From assembly GCA_004213995.1 (NCBI GenBank), contig SGZJ01000002.1:1-64000 (forward strand): a stretch of DNA of 64,000 nucleotides, in the 5' to 3' direction. Made by a program: the position numbers and the translations under genes. Shown here piece by piece: positions 27,980 to 36,592 of the stretch (position 1 is its first letter; the number at the start of each line of letters is the position of its first letter). Source of the DNA: Flavobacteriales bacterium. Lineage in GTDB: Bacteria; Bacteroidota; Bacteroidia; Flavobacteriales; Flavobacteriaceae. The notes under the pieces are model-generated. The model did no database searches and had not been told where the DNA came from. It was given only the letters and a program-made list of their open reading frames with translations.

Positions 27980-27985
27980 ATTATA

Positions 27986-28825
27986 ATGGATAAAATTAAT
28001 TGGATTAAGCAAAAAAAATACAAAGACATTACATACAACAAATCATGTGGCGTCGCTAGAATAGCATTTAACAGACCTGATGTAAGAAATGCCTTTAGGC
28101 CTCAAACAACTTCTGAACTTTATGATGCAATGTATGATGCACAGGAAGATACCTCAATTGGAGTGGTTTTGTTGAGTGCAGAAGGACCTTCTTCAAAGGA
28201 TGGAGTTTATTCATTTTGTAGTGGTGGAGATCAAAAAGCAAGAGGTAAACAAGGATATGTTGGAGAAGATGGGTATCATAGATTAAATATTTTAGAAGTT
28301 CAACGACTAATAAGAATGATGCCTAAAGTAGTTATTGCTGTAATCCCAGGTTGGGCTGTTGGTGGAGGTCATAGTTTGCATGTAGTTTGTGATTTATCAA
28401 TTGCAAGTAAAGAGCATGCTATTTTTAAACAAACTGATGCTGATGTTACTAGTTTTGATGGTGGGTACGGTTCAGCTTACTTAGCTAAAATGGTAGGACA
28501 AAAAAAAGCAAGAGAAATCTTTTTCTTGGGTAAAAGCTATTCTGCAACTGAAGCTCTTGAGATGGGAATGGTTAATACTGTCGTTGCTCATGAAGAATTA
28601 GAATCTACAGCTTATCAATGGGCTCAAGAAATATTAAAAAAATCTCCAACATCAATAAAAATGTTAAAGTTTGCTATGAATCTGACTGATGACGGTATGG
28701 TTGGTCAACAAGTTTTTGCAGGTGAAGCGACTAGATTAGCATATATGACAGATGAAGCCAAAGAAGGTAGAGATGCTTTTCTAGAAAAAAGACCGCCAAA
28801 CTTTAATAAAAAATGGATTCCTTAA
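27986..28825 (+). CDS. menB: 1,4-dihydroxy-2-naphthoyl-CoA synthase, type II
   Basis: 279 residues, crotonase fold. FCSGGDQKARG (78-87) is the CoA and oxyanion region, GWAVGGGHSLHVVCDLSIAS (122-141) follows, and SFDGGYGSAYLA holds the catalytic aspartate D157. At the position where E. coli MenB has the bicarbonate-binding glycine, this protein has D151 (QTDADV). This marks the bicarbonate-independent type II enzymes such as the Mycobacterium one. It cyclises o-succinylbenzoyl-CoA to DHNA-CoA. It is followed by menA after 4 bases. Confidence 0.95.
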   Translation: MDKINWIKQKKYKDITYNKSCGVARIAFNRPDVRNAFRPQTTSELYDAMYDAQEDTSIGVVLLSAEGPSSKDGVYSFCSGGDQKARGKQGYVGEDGYHRLNILEVQRLIRMMPKVVIAVIPGWAVGGGHSLHVVCDLSIASKEHAIFKQTDADVTSFDGGYGSAYLAKMVGQKKAREIFFLGKSYSATEALEMGMVNTVVAHEELESTAYQWAQEILKKSPTSIKMLKFAMNLTDDGMVGQQVFAGEATRLAYMTDEAKEGRDAFLEKRPPNFNKKWIP

Positions 28826-28829
28826 GTTT

Positions 28830-29732
28830 ATGACTAATTTTAAAGTATGGATATCAAGTTTTAGATTAAGAACTCTTCCTTTATCAATTTCGGGTATTAT
28901 ATTAGGCAGCGCTTTAGCATATTCAAATCAATTATTTAACACTACTATTTTTGTGTTTGCTTTATTAACTACTATTTCTTTACAAATACTATCTAACCTT
29001 GCAAATGATTATGGAGATGGAATTAAGGGAACAGATAATAACAATAGAATAGGGCCTGAAAGAGCTATTCAAAGTGGCTTAATTTCTCCTATACAGATGA
29101 AATATGCTATAATAACTAATGTTTTAATACTAATAGTACTCATTACAACATTATTGTATTTTTCTTTCGGTACTAATGAATATTTAAACCTTCTTACTTT
29201 TTTTACTTTAGGAATTATTAGTATTTACTCAGCTATCAAATATACAGTAGGTAATAAAGCATATGGCTATTATGCTTTAGGAGACCTTTTCGTACTATTA
29301 TTTTTTGGATTTTTAAGTGTTATGGGTTCATACTATTTATACGCAAAGAATTTAGAGATTAATTTAATATTACCATCCTTTTCTATTGGACTTTTAAGTG
29401 TAGCTGTAATTAATTTAAATAATATGAGAGATTTGGTTTCAGACAAGTTATCTAATAAAATTACTGTTGCTGGAAAATTAGGTTTTGCTAATTCAAAAAA
29501 ATATCATTTTTTAATTTTAATTAGTTCCATTGTATTTTCTTTACTATTTATCTTATTTTTTTATTACAAACTTCTCAGTTTAATTGTTATTATTTCTTAT
29601 ATCCCAATTGTTTTTCATTTGAAAAAAGTTTATACTATAACAAAACCTGGTGAATATAATGATGAATTAAAAAAAGTTGCAATCTCGACATTTCTTTTTT
29701 CAGTTATTCATTCATTAATTATTATAATATAG
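28830..29732 (+). CDS. menA: 1,4-dihydroxy-2-naphthoate prenyltransferase
   Basis: 300 residues, a UbiA-family membrane protein with about 8-9 segments. The start VWISSFRLRTLPLSISGIILG and the first aspartate-rich motif NLANDYGDGIKGTDNN (about 54-69) are typical of MenA. The second motif, NLNNMRDLVSDKLSNK (about 195-210), completes the prenyl-diphosphate site. It attaches the isoprenoid tail to DHNA in the inner membrane, giving demethylmenaquinone. It lies between menB and menC, with 4 and 11 bases between genes. Confidence 0.95.
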   Translation: MTNFKVWISSFRLRTLPLSISGIILGSALAYSNQLFNTTIFVFALLTTISLQILSNLANDYGDGIKGTDNNNRIGPERAIQSGLISPIQMKYAIITNVLILIVLITTLLYFSFGTNEYLNLLTFFTLGIISIYSAIKYTVGNKAYGYYALGDLFVLLFFGFLSVMGSYYLYAKNLEINLILPSFSIGLLSVAVINLNNMRDLVSDKLSNKITVAGKLGFANSKKYHFLILISSIVFSLLFILFFYYKLLSLIVIISYIPIVFHLKKVYTITKPGEYNDELKKVAISTFLFSVIHSLIIII

Positions 29733-29743
29733 TTTTATCATTA

Positions 29744-30775
29744 ATGGTAGCATCTTATAAGAAATATAAATTTTTATTTAAAATTCCTGGGGGAACATCT
29801 AGAGGAATTTTATATGAAAAATATTCTTGGTTTTTATTTTTAAAAAATAATTCAAAAATTGGAATAGGAGAGTGTAGTATAATTGATGGACTAAGTATTG
29901 ATGATTCTTCAAAAATTGAATCTAAATTAGACTGGATTTGTTCAAATATTGATAATTCACCTTCTTTCCTATTTAATGAACTAATTGATTTTCCAGCTTT
30001 AGCATTTGGTCTGGAGATGGCTTTGAAGGCAGTTGACGCTGAGAAAGAAAATGTTTTGTTTCCGTCAGATTTTACAAATGGAAAAACTAGTATACCAATC
30101 AATGGTTTGGTTTGGATGGGTGATATAGACTTTATGAAGAGTCAGGTTGACTTAAAACTTTCAGAGGGTTACAAATGCTTAAAACTTAAAATTGGTGCTT
30201 TAGATTTTGACAAAGAGTATTCTTTGCTAAAAAGTATTAGAGACAAGTATTCTCCTTCTGAGCTTGAAATTAGACTTGATGCCAATGGAGCATATTCTTA
30301 TAAAGATTCATTAGAGATTTTAAATAAACTCTCAGAATTAAATATTCACTCTATCGAACAGCCCATAAAACCGGGTCAGATTAAACAAATGTCTAAATTA
30401 TGCCTTAGTTCACCCATTCCTATTGCTTTAGATGAAGAATTAATAGGCGTTAACACTATTAAAAATAAAATTAAATTAATAGAAGATATTAAACCACAAT
30501 ATATAATTCTTAAACCCAGTTTAATTGGTGGTTTTAGATCTTCAATGGAGTGGATCAGCATATTACCAAAAAGTACAAAGTATTGGGTCACGAGTGCATT
30601 GGAGAGTAACATCGGTTTAAGTGCTATATCTCAATGGGTGTATACTCTAAATCCCTCATTACCACAGGGTTTAGGTACAGGGTCGCTATATTCTAATAAC
30701 TTTTCTTCCCCACTAAGCATAAAAAATGCTAAATTGCATTACAATAAAAACAATAACTGGAATATAAAAATTTAG
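29744..30775 (+). CDS. menC: o-Succinylbenzoate synthase
   Basis: 343 residues of the enolase superfamily. The catalytic lysine pair lies in CLKLKIGALDF (about 146-156), and metal ligands in RLDANGAYS, SIEQPI and ALDEELI. The second-half lysine is in IILKPSLIGG. It dehydrates SHCHC to o-succinylbenzoate. Placement between menA and later genes in the run supports MenC over dipeptide epimerase or muconate cycloisomerase, which share the fold. The start at 29744 gives the expected N-terminal FKIPGGTSRG capping-domain segment. Confidence 0.9.
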   Translation: MVASYKKYKFLFKIPGGTSRGILYEKYSWFLFLKNNSKIGIGECSIIDGLSIDDSSKIESKLDWICSNIDNSPSFLFNELIDFPALAFGLEMALKAVDAEKENVLFPSDFTNGKTSIPINGLVWMGDIDFMKSQVDLKLSEGYKCLKLKIGALDFDKEYSLLKSIRDKYSPSELEIRLDANGAYSYKDSLEILNKLSELNIHSIEQPIKPGQIKQMSKLCLSSPIPIALDEELIGVNTIKNKIKLIEDIKPQYIILKPSLIGGFRSSMEWISILPKSTKYWVTSALESNIGLSAISQWVYTLNPSLPQGLGTGSLYSNNFSSPLSIKNAKLHYNKNNNWNIKI

Positions 30776-30778
30776 ATT

Positions 30779-31735
30779 ATGTATATAGAACAAGTTCAAA
30801 AAAATTTAAGTGATTGGTGGAGATATTTAATTGGTTTAGTTATAGCTGTTTCTGGTGTTTTTGTTTTTTCAATTCCTCATGGAGCAGCACTAATAGCCAA
30901 AATTGCTACTGGTGATGTAGATATGGATAAAATCGCTGCAAATGACACTGCATATCTTATGGGTATGTTTGAACCCAATTTAAATTTCCTATATATTTTA
31001 TTGCCCTTTACAGGTGGGTTGATATTTTTATATATAGCTGTAAGGTTATTACACAAACAAACCCTCACTAACCTCACTACATCAAGATCTAAAATTGATT
31101 GGAAAAGAGTGTTTTTGGCATTTTTACTTTGGGGGTTTATTTCTACTTCCATGACACTAATTGATATTTCTATGTCTCCAGAGGATTATGTATATAATTT
31201 TGAATTTGATCGGTTTATTATTCTAGCTGCTATAGCCATTCTTTTAGTTCCATTACAAACTAGTTTTGAAGAGTATATGTTTAGAGGTTATTTTATGCAA
31301 GGAATTGGAAATTTAGTTAGAAATAAATTTGTGCCACTAATTATTACATCTGTTGCTTTTGGTTTATTACATCTTTCAAATCCTGAAGTTGATAAACTGG
31401 GTAATATAATTATGATATATTATATAGGTACAGGATTCTTTTTAGGAATAATAACATTAATGGATGAAGGAATGGAGTTAGCATTAGGTTTTCATGCTGC
31501 TAATAATTTATTTACAGCTCTTTTAGTAACAGCAGACTGGACTGCTTTTCAAACTCATTCTATATATAAATCAATAGCTGACCCTGCTTCTATGAGTGTT
31601 AATGAAATTATAGTTCCAGTTTTTGTAATATTTCCAATCTTACTTTTAATTTTTTCAAAGATATATAATTGGAATAATTGGTATGATAAGCTAGCTGGCC
31701 CTGTTAGGGATATTTCAACTTTAGATGAGGCTTGA
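30779..31735 (+). CDS. CPBP-family intramembrane metalloprotease
   Basis: 318 residues with about 8 membrane segments. The three active-site motifs of the CPBP/Abi (CAAX protease-like) family are present: FEEYMFRGYFMQG (about 161-173), a histidine in FGLLHLSNP (about 197-205), and FHAANN (about 238-243). Bacterial members are involved in membrane-protein processing, peptide maturation or self-immunity; the target here is unknown. It starts 3 bases after menC and overlaps the DoxX gene by 4 bases, so it is in the menaquinone transcript, although no link to quinones is known. Confidence 0.85.
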   Translation: MYIEQVQKNLSDWWRYLIGLVIAVSGVFVFSIPHGAALIAKIATGDVDMDKIAANDTAYLMGMFEPNLNFLYILLPFTGGLIFLYIAVRLLHKQTLTNLTTSRSKIDWKRVFLAFLLWGFISTSMTLIDISMSPEDYVYNFEFDRFIILAAIAILLVPLQTSFEEYMFRGYFMQGIGNLVRNKFVPLIITSVAFGLLHLSNPEVDKLGNIIMIYYIGTGFFLGIITLMDEGMELALGFHAANNLFTALLVTADWTAFQTHSIYKSIADPASMSVNEIIVPVFVIFPILLLIFSKIYNWNNWYDKLAGPVRDISTLDEA

Positions 31736-32118
31736 AAAAATATATAAATCTATATGTAATATCAATTCTATTTATTTACGCTGGGGTTGCTCATTTTACT
31801 AATCCACAATTCTATATTAAAATAATTCCTTCATTTATTCCTTTTAAGCAGTTTTTAGTTGATTTAAGCGGGGTTTTGGAGATTATTGGAGGTTTACTAA
31901 TCTTGTTTAATCAAACTCGCAAAACAGGAGTGTATTTACTTGTTGGTTTATTGCTTTTATTTTTTGTCGTCCACTTTGACATGTTGTTTACTTTTCAGGT
32001 AAGTGAAAATATGCTTTTAAACAAATCATTATTGTTAATGAGAATTATTATTCAATTTATATTAATTTACTGGGTAATAAGTTTATTGAAATTATTTTCT
32101 AACAAAGACAATATTTAA
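31732..32118 (+). CDS. DoxX-family membrane protein
   Basis: 128 residues, four membrane segments. IFIYAGVAHFTNP near the N-terminus and GVLEIIGGLLILF are DoxX-like signatures. DoxX proteins occur in quinone- and thiol-linked redox systems; the specific role here is unknown, though its location after menC is suggestive. The start is TTG overlapping the stop codon of the CPBP gene (TTGA), the same junction type as in the NRAMP-like and pxpA genes. The last 27 bases overlap the 3' end of the DUF3857 gene on the other strand. Confidence 0.78.
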   Translation: MKKYINLYVISILFIYAGVAHFTNPQFYIKIIPSFIPFKQFLVDLSGVLEIIGGLLILFNQTRKTGVYLLVGLLLLFFVVHFDMLFTFQVSENMLLNKSLLLMRIIIQFILIYWVISLLKLFSNKDNI

Positions 32119-34077
32119 TTTATTAAAGTCAGCTGCTGCATTAATGACTTTTCTAAACTCACTATACTTAGATTTACTATAGTTTAATGATTTATAGAAC
32201 TCTTGAATAGAAATATTTAGTTTATTACCTTCAATAGTGTAGTTTGATTGAAATTTTGCAATTATATCCCCATTAGAAATGTAATTTTCGTTAATATTTA
32301 TATTTTCAACTCCTTCAATTTTGTATCCACGAGGTATCTTTACAGAAATTTTATAATCGTAATAATTAGGATATCTAATTTCAATAGAATTTATTCTTTT
32401 TTTATTGGTATATAATTCACTTTGAGTACCTATAACGCTACCTAAATTAAACACATATCTTTTAGTTTTTTTATTTTTAGACTTTATATGTTTTTTAAGT
32501 AAGCTGTCAGTGGAGATTATAGATTTAACTATTAATGGATTATTGTAAATTGGTTGATAAATATCTTTATTACTTACAGAATATTCAATTATTTTTTTTC
32601 CTTTTAAACCTGAAGTAGTTAAATAATCCATTAACTCATTTGAATTGAGATTATTTGATAAATTCAACATAGCTCTATTAGTAATTGCCCAATGACCTGT
32701 AAATTTTTGAGTTTCATTAATTACTACTTCTTTCATTTTTTTAAATTCAACATCTATTTCTCTATTGATAGTGCTGAATCTTTTATCATCTTCAATTATT
32801 GTACTGAAATAATAGTCTTTATTTTTATCAATATAAATTCCATAATTACCTAAAACATTAAATGGGGCTTCTCCAACTCTATATTCGCTTCTATCGGGGA
32901 TGATATATTTTTTTATTTCAGGTAAATAAAATAAAATTTCTCTTAAATTATCAGGATTAAAAAAGTCTGGATCAAATTTATTGAAATATCTATTGGAAGT
33001 TATTAATAGTTCGTAATCTATATTATTAAACAATAAAAGACTAGAGTATAGTTGAACTATTCCAATATTACTACCTTTTTTGTTTTTTAAAATATAATCT
33101 AAACGAGAGAACTCAGCACTACTGTTATCTTGAACTATGAAATTATTTTTAATATAATTATCAATTAAATTAATTTTCTTAAATGTATAAAGATTTTTGT
33201 CTTTATGTCCAAGATTTGATTTTGTTTGTTTAAGATCATTAAAAATTAGTTGATTAAGCTCAATTAATTCTTTAGAGAATTTCTTTGGAAATGCTATAGT
33301 GTGTATGCTATTGGTTATATTTTTCCAAAATTCATTTTGTGGAGTTACTTTGTCAGCTAAATAACATTGATAACTAATGTTGACTCTATTGGCTTGAAGT
33401 GTTGAATACTCCTCATTATCTATAGGTTTTAAATTATTAATTGTAATTTTCTTGACCTTAGTATTATTAATTAAATCTAAATTAAAAACTTCATTAGTGT
33501 TGTAAGATTTAACTTTTGACTTAAAATTATTTGGGATTAAAATAAATTCTGTTTTAGTGTTAAAATACTCTTCTTGTAATATCTGGCTACCATGAATTTC
33601 ATTCTTTTCTTTAGTGGTGTATATATATTCAAGAGTTGAATTTTTTTGTAATTCAGGTAATTGATAAATTTTAAAATTATTATTAAATTCTTTATTGTCA
33701 AGCTCTGTTAGGTTTGAATTTTCTAAATTGACCACAGTTCCAGAACTATCTACTGTTCTTAACTTTAAATCAACTAAATAATCTGAATTATAAATAGGTA
33801 TGTATATAATTTTATGATATTTAGCCCCATCTTCATTTAGTATTTTTATAATTGTATGTCTGGTAAGAAATTTTTCAAATGAATTATTTAAACTGTCATT
33901 TGGTTCTTTAAATTCGACAATATATTTATTTAAAAGACCAATCGATGATTCTTGAAAGCTAGAATCAATTTGTTGTACAGTAACAGTATTTTCAGACCAT
34001 TTATATGTCTTATAAAATTGAGCATAACCGAAAGTCTTTACTAGAATTAATATTGTTAGGAGAGATTTTTTAATCAT
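32092..34077 (-). CDS. DUF3857 / transglutaminase-like protein without catalytic cysteine
   Basis: 661 residues with a signal peptide (1-19, cleaving after FGYAQ). A DUF3857 domain occupies about 50-220, a transglutaminase-like core about 290-420, and a beta-rich C-terminal part follows to 661. The core segment aligned with the family's catalytic cysteine reads KKGSNIGIVQLYSSLL, with N337 where cysteine is expected, so it is probably not a peptidase or transglutaminase. Such proteins are frequent in Bacteroidota, are exported, and have no settled function. It is divergent from menE and overlaps the DoxX gene. Confidence 0.8.
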   Translation of the reverse strand: MIKKSLLTILILVKTFGYAQFYKTYKWSENTVTVQQIDSSFQESSIGLLNKYIVEFKEPNDSLNNSFEKFLTRHTIIKILNEDGAKYHKIIYIPIYNSDYLVDLKLRTVDSSGTVVNLENSNLTELDNKEFNNNFKIYQLPELQKNSTLEYIYTTKEKNEIHGSQILQEEYFNTKTEFILIPNNFKSKVKSYNTNEVFNLDLINNTKVKKITINNLKPIDNEEYSTLQANRVNISYQCYLADKVTPQNEFWKNITNSIHTIAFPKKFSKELIELNQLIFNDLKQTKSNLGHKDKNLYTFKKINLIDNYIKNNFIVQDNSSAEFSRLDYILKNKKGSNIGIVQLYSSLLLFNNIDYELLITSNRYFNKFDPDFFNPDNLREILFYLPEIKKYIIPDRSEYRVGEAPFNVLGNYGIYIDKNKDYYFSTIIEDDKRFSTINREIDVEFKKMKEVVINETQKFTGHWAITNRAMLNLSNNLNSNELMDYLTTSGLKGKKIIEYSVSNKDIYQPIYNNPLIVKSIISTDSLLKKHIKSKNKKTKRYVFNLGSVIGTQSELYTNKKRINSIEIRYPNYYDYKISVKIPRGYKIEGVENININENYISNGDIIAKFQSNYTIEGNKLNISIQEFYKSLNYSKSKYSEFRKVINAAADFNKLNIVFVRK

Positions 34078-34111
34078 CTATTTTAATAATTTAATTTGAG
34101 ATAATTTGATT

Positions 34112-34119
34112 CAAATATA
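34112..34119 (-). promoter_or_regulatory. -7 promoter element of the DUF3857 gene
   Basis: On the minus strand TATATTTG, matching TAnnTTTG, lies 34 bases before the ATG at 34077. It is back to back with the menE -7 box. Confidence 0.45.
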
Positions 34120-34169
34120 TTTATAATAATTATACACAGAGTTAAAATATTTATAAATTTAACGTATTG

Positions 34170-34177
34170 TATATTTG
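34170..34177 (+). promoter_or_regulatory. -7 element abutting the menE start
   Basis: TATATTTG matches TAnnTTTG and is followed only 5 bases later by the menE ATG at 34183, so the transcript may be leaderless. Confidence 0.55.
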
Positions 34178-34182
34178 TAATT

Positions 34183-35232
34183 ATGATTACTATTAATAAA
34201 AATTTTAAATTAAATTCTAAATGTTACAATAGGGAAGAATTAGTAAAGTTTGCATTAAAAAATATAGAAATTAATAATATTGATTTAATTGATCTATGTA
34301 ATTTTATTTTAGAAGTTTTTAATCAAGAACCTTTTATTCTATGTAAAACATCAGGATCAACTGGTGAGCCTAAAGTTATAAAGCTTGAAAAAATATCACT
34401 TTTGAACTCAGTCAATTTAACTAAAGACTACTTTAATCTAAAACCTGGATATTCAGCTATTTCTTTTTTACCAATGAACTTTATCGCTGGCAAGATGATG
34501 TTAGTTAGAGCTATGGTTATTGGCTTAAACCTGCAGCTTAATAAACCAACATCTAATCCTTCTCAATTTATTAATAAAAATTATTTTTTCTCTGCAATGA
34601 CACCAATGCAAGCTAGTAATTCAATCAATAAACTTAAATATATAAATAAACTTATTCTTGGTGGTTCTAAAGTCTCTAATTCTTTAAGTTCAAATATTTT
34701 ATCCAAAATTGATACTTATTATGAAACATACGGAATGACTGAAACAGCTACTCACATAGCCGTAAAGAGAGTTTCTAAAAATGATTCTACATCTAACCCC
34801 TTTAAAGTTTTAAATGGTGTTAATATATCAAAAGATTTAAATAACTGTTTAGTAATAAACGTTCCGTCAATTACTAAAAATAAAATAATTACAAATGATA
34901 TCGTAAAAATTAAATCTAATAATGAGTTTTATTTAATTGGTAGAGCAGATAATGTTATTAACTCAGGTGGGGTTAAATTAAGCCCGGAAGATATAGAAAG
35001 GAAACTCTCTAAATATATTTCTAAAAATTATATTATATCTTCATTAAAAGATGATGTGTTGGGAGAAAAATTAATACTTATAATTGAATCTAAAAAATAT
35101 AAATTTAATGAGAGTATTTTTAATTCTTTAAACAAATTTGAGAAGCCAAAAGAAGTCTATTTTATCAATAAATTTATTTACACAAAATCAAAAAAAATCG
35201 ATAGAATTAATACCAAATTAACCATAAAATAA
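34183..35232 (+). CDS. menE: o-Succinylbenzoate-CoA ligase (short form)
   Basis: 349 residues of the adenylate-forming family, much shorter than E. coli MenE (451) but typical for Bacteroidota. Motifs in order: P-loop CKTSGSTGEPKVI (about 54-66), YGMTETATHIA (about 184-194), LIGRADNVINSGGVKLSPEDIE (about 247-268), and a C-terminal lysine in TKSKKIDRINTK. It activates o-succinylbenzoate for ring closure by MenB. It is separated from the other men genes by the opposite-strand DUF3857 gene and seems to have its own promoter. Confidence 0.88.
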   Translation: MITINKNFKLNSKCYNREELVKFALKNIEINNIDLIDLCNFILEVFNQEPFILCKTSGSTGEPKVIKLEKISLLNSVNLTKDYFNLKPGYSAISFLPMNFIAGKMMLVRAMVIGLNLQLNKPTSNPSQFINKNYFFSAMTPMQASNSINKLKYINKLILGGSKVSNSLSSNILSKIDTYYETYGMTETATHIAVKRVSKNDSTSNPFKVLNGVNISKDLNNCLVINVPSITKNKIITNDIVKIKSNNEFYLIGRADNVINSGGVKLSPEDIERKLSKYISKNYIISSLKDDVLGEKLILIIESKKYKFNESIFNSLNKFEKPKEVYFINKFIYTKSKKIDRINTKLTIK

Positions 35233-35238
35233 AGAATT

Positions 35239-36558
35239 ATGTATAAACTGATTATAGCATTTTTAATTACAACAAATATATTTTCTCAAGAAATATTATC
35301 TGAAAAAAATAGAGCTGAAGTTGTCAATAGTGTTCTGAAAGACCGATTAAATAATCTTCTACCAGATTTAATGGATCAGTCTGATATTGATATGTGGATT
35401 TTAATTTCTAGAGAATATAATGAAGATCCAGTTTTAAAAACAATGTTACCTGCTGAATGGTTAAATGCTAGAAGAAGAACCATCATACTTTTTTATAGAA
35501 ATAAAAAAAACAATACAATTGATAAACTAGCTGTAGCAAGATATAATTTTGGAGATAATATAATTTCAGCCTGGGACAAGGAAACACAACCAATTCAATG
35601 GAAAAGGTTAGTTGAGTTAATTGAAGAACGTAATCCTAAAAAAATAGGTTTAAATTTCTCTAAAGATTTTAATATTTCGGATGGCTTAGATAAAACTGAC
35701 TTTGATGAATTTATGGAAGTACTACCATCAAATTTTAAAAATAAAATTGTCAGCGCTGAAACATTATCTAATTTATGGATAGAAACAAGAACTGAATATG
35801 AGATGGAATTATATGAAGATGTAATATCCATTACTCACAATATTATTTCTGAAGCTTTTTCAAATTCAGTAATAAAACCAGGTTTAACAACCACAACTGA
35901 CATTGAATGGTGGATGAGACAAAAAGTAACAGAACTTGGCTTAGACACTTGGTTTCATCCAACTGTAGATATACAGAGAAATAGTGAGTTTCAAAAGGAT
36001 CATTTAAGTTCTTTTTCAGAAAGACCTACTGATAAAATTATTAATTACGGAGATTTACTTCATTGTGACTTTGGAATAACTTATTTAAGGTTGAATTCAG
36101 ACTGTCAGCGTTTAGCTTATGTTATGAAAGAATCTGATAGTAATATCCCTGATTTTTTAACAAATGCTTTTAAAATGGGAAATCAATTACAAGATATTCT
36201 GACCAATAATTTCAAACATAAACTCTCGGGAAATGATATTCTTCTTAATTCATTGAACAAAGCAAAGAATATTGGATTAAGACCATCTATCTATACGCAT
36301 CCCTTAGGATCTTATGGGCATTCATCTGGGCCTACTATTGGAATGTGGGATTCTCAAGGAGGGGTAAAAGGAGCAGGTGATTACAAGTTAAACTATAATA
36401 CTGTATATGCAATTGAGCTCAATATTACCACTTTTATTTCTGAGTGGAATAGAGATATCAAAATCATGTTAGAAGAAGCTGGGTTTTTTGGAGAAAAGGG
36501 ATTTAGATATGTTAATAATAGGCAAACTAAAATAATAGAAATTCCATTTATTAAATAA
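35239..36558 (+). CDS. Secreted M24-family metallopeptidase (Xaa-Pro aminopeptidase-like)
   Basis: 439 residues with a signal peptide (MYKLIIAFLITTNIFSQ). The C-terminal pita-bread domain has the M24 metal ligands: aspartates in LLHCDFGI and NSDCQRLAY, a histidine in THPLGSYGHSSGP, and glutamates in VYAIELNI and KIIEIPF. The N-terminal creatinase-like domain spans about 20-185. It probably removes N-terminal residues from peptides in the periplasm; substrate preference is not visible. It begins 6 bases after menE. Confidence 0.85.
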   Translation: MYKLIIAFLITTNIFSQEILSEKNRAEVVNSVLKDRLNNLLPDLMDQSDIDMWILISREYNEDPVLKTMLPAEWLNARRRTIILFYRNKKNNTIDKLAVARYNFGDNIISAWDKETQPIQWKRLVELIEERNPKKIGLNFSKDFNISDGLDKTDFDEFMEVLPSNFKNKIVSAETLSNLWIETRTEYEMELYEDVISITHNIISEAFSNSVIKPGLTTTTDIEWWMRQKVTELGLDTWFHPTVDIQRNSEFQKDHLSSFSERPTDKIINYGDLLHCDFGITYLRLNSDCQRLAYVMKESDSNIPDFLTNAFKMGNQLQDILTNNFKHKLSGNDILLNSLNKAKNIGLRPSIYTHPLGSYGHSSGPTIGMWDSQGGVKGAGDYKLNYNTVYAIELNITTFISEWNRDIKIMLEEAGFFGEKGFRYVNNRQTKIIEIPFIK

Positions 36559-36561
36559 TAA

Positions 36562-36580
36562 TTTTACTAGTTTAGTAAAA
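36562..36580 (+). terminator. Weak hairpin after the M24 peptidase
   Basis: TTTTACTA-GTT-TAGTAAAA forms an 8-bp AT-rich stem, followed by AATATTTTTT before the next ATG at 36593. It is a weak candidate terminator or attenuator. Confidence 0.3.
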
Positions 36581-36592
36581 AATATTTTTTCG

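Noticed and set aside
29755..30102. 115-codon minus-strand frame
   Set aside because: Antisense shadow of menC.
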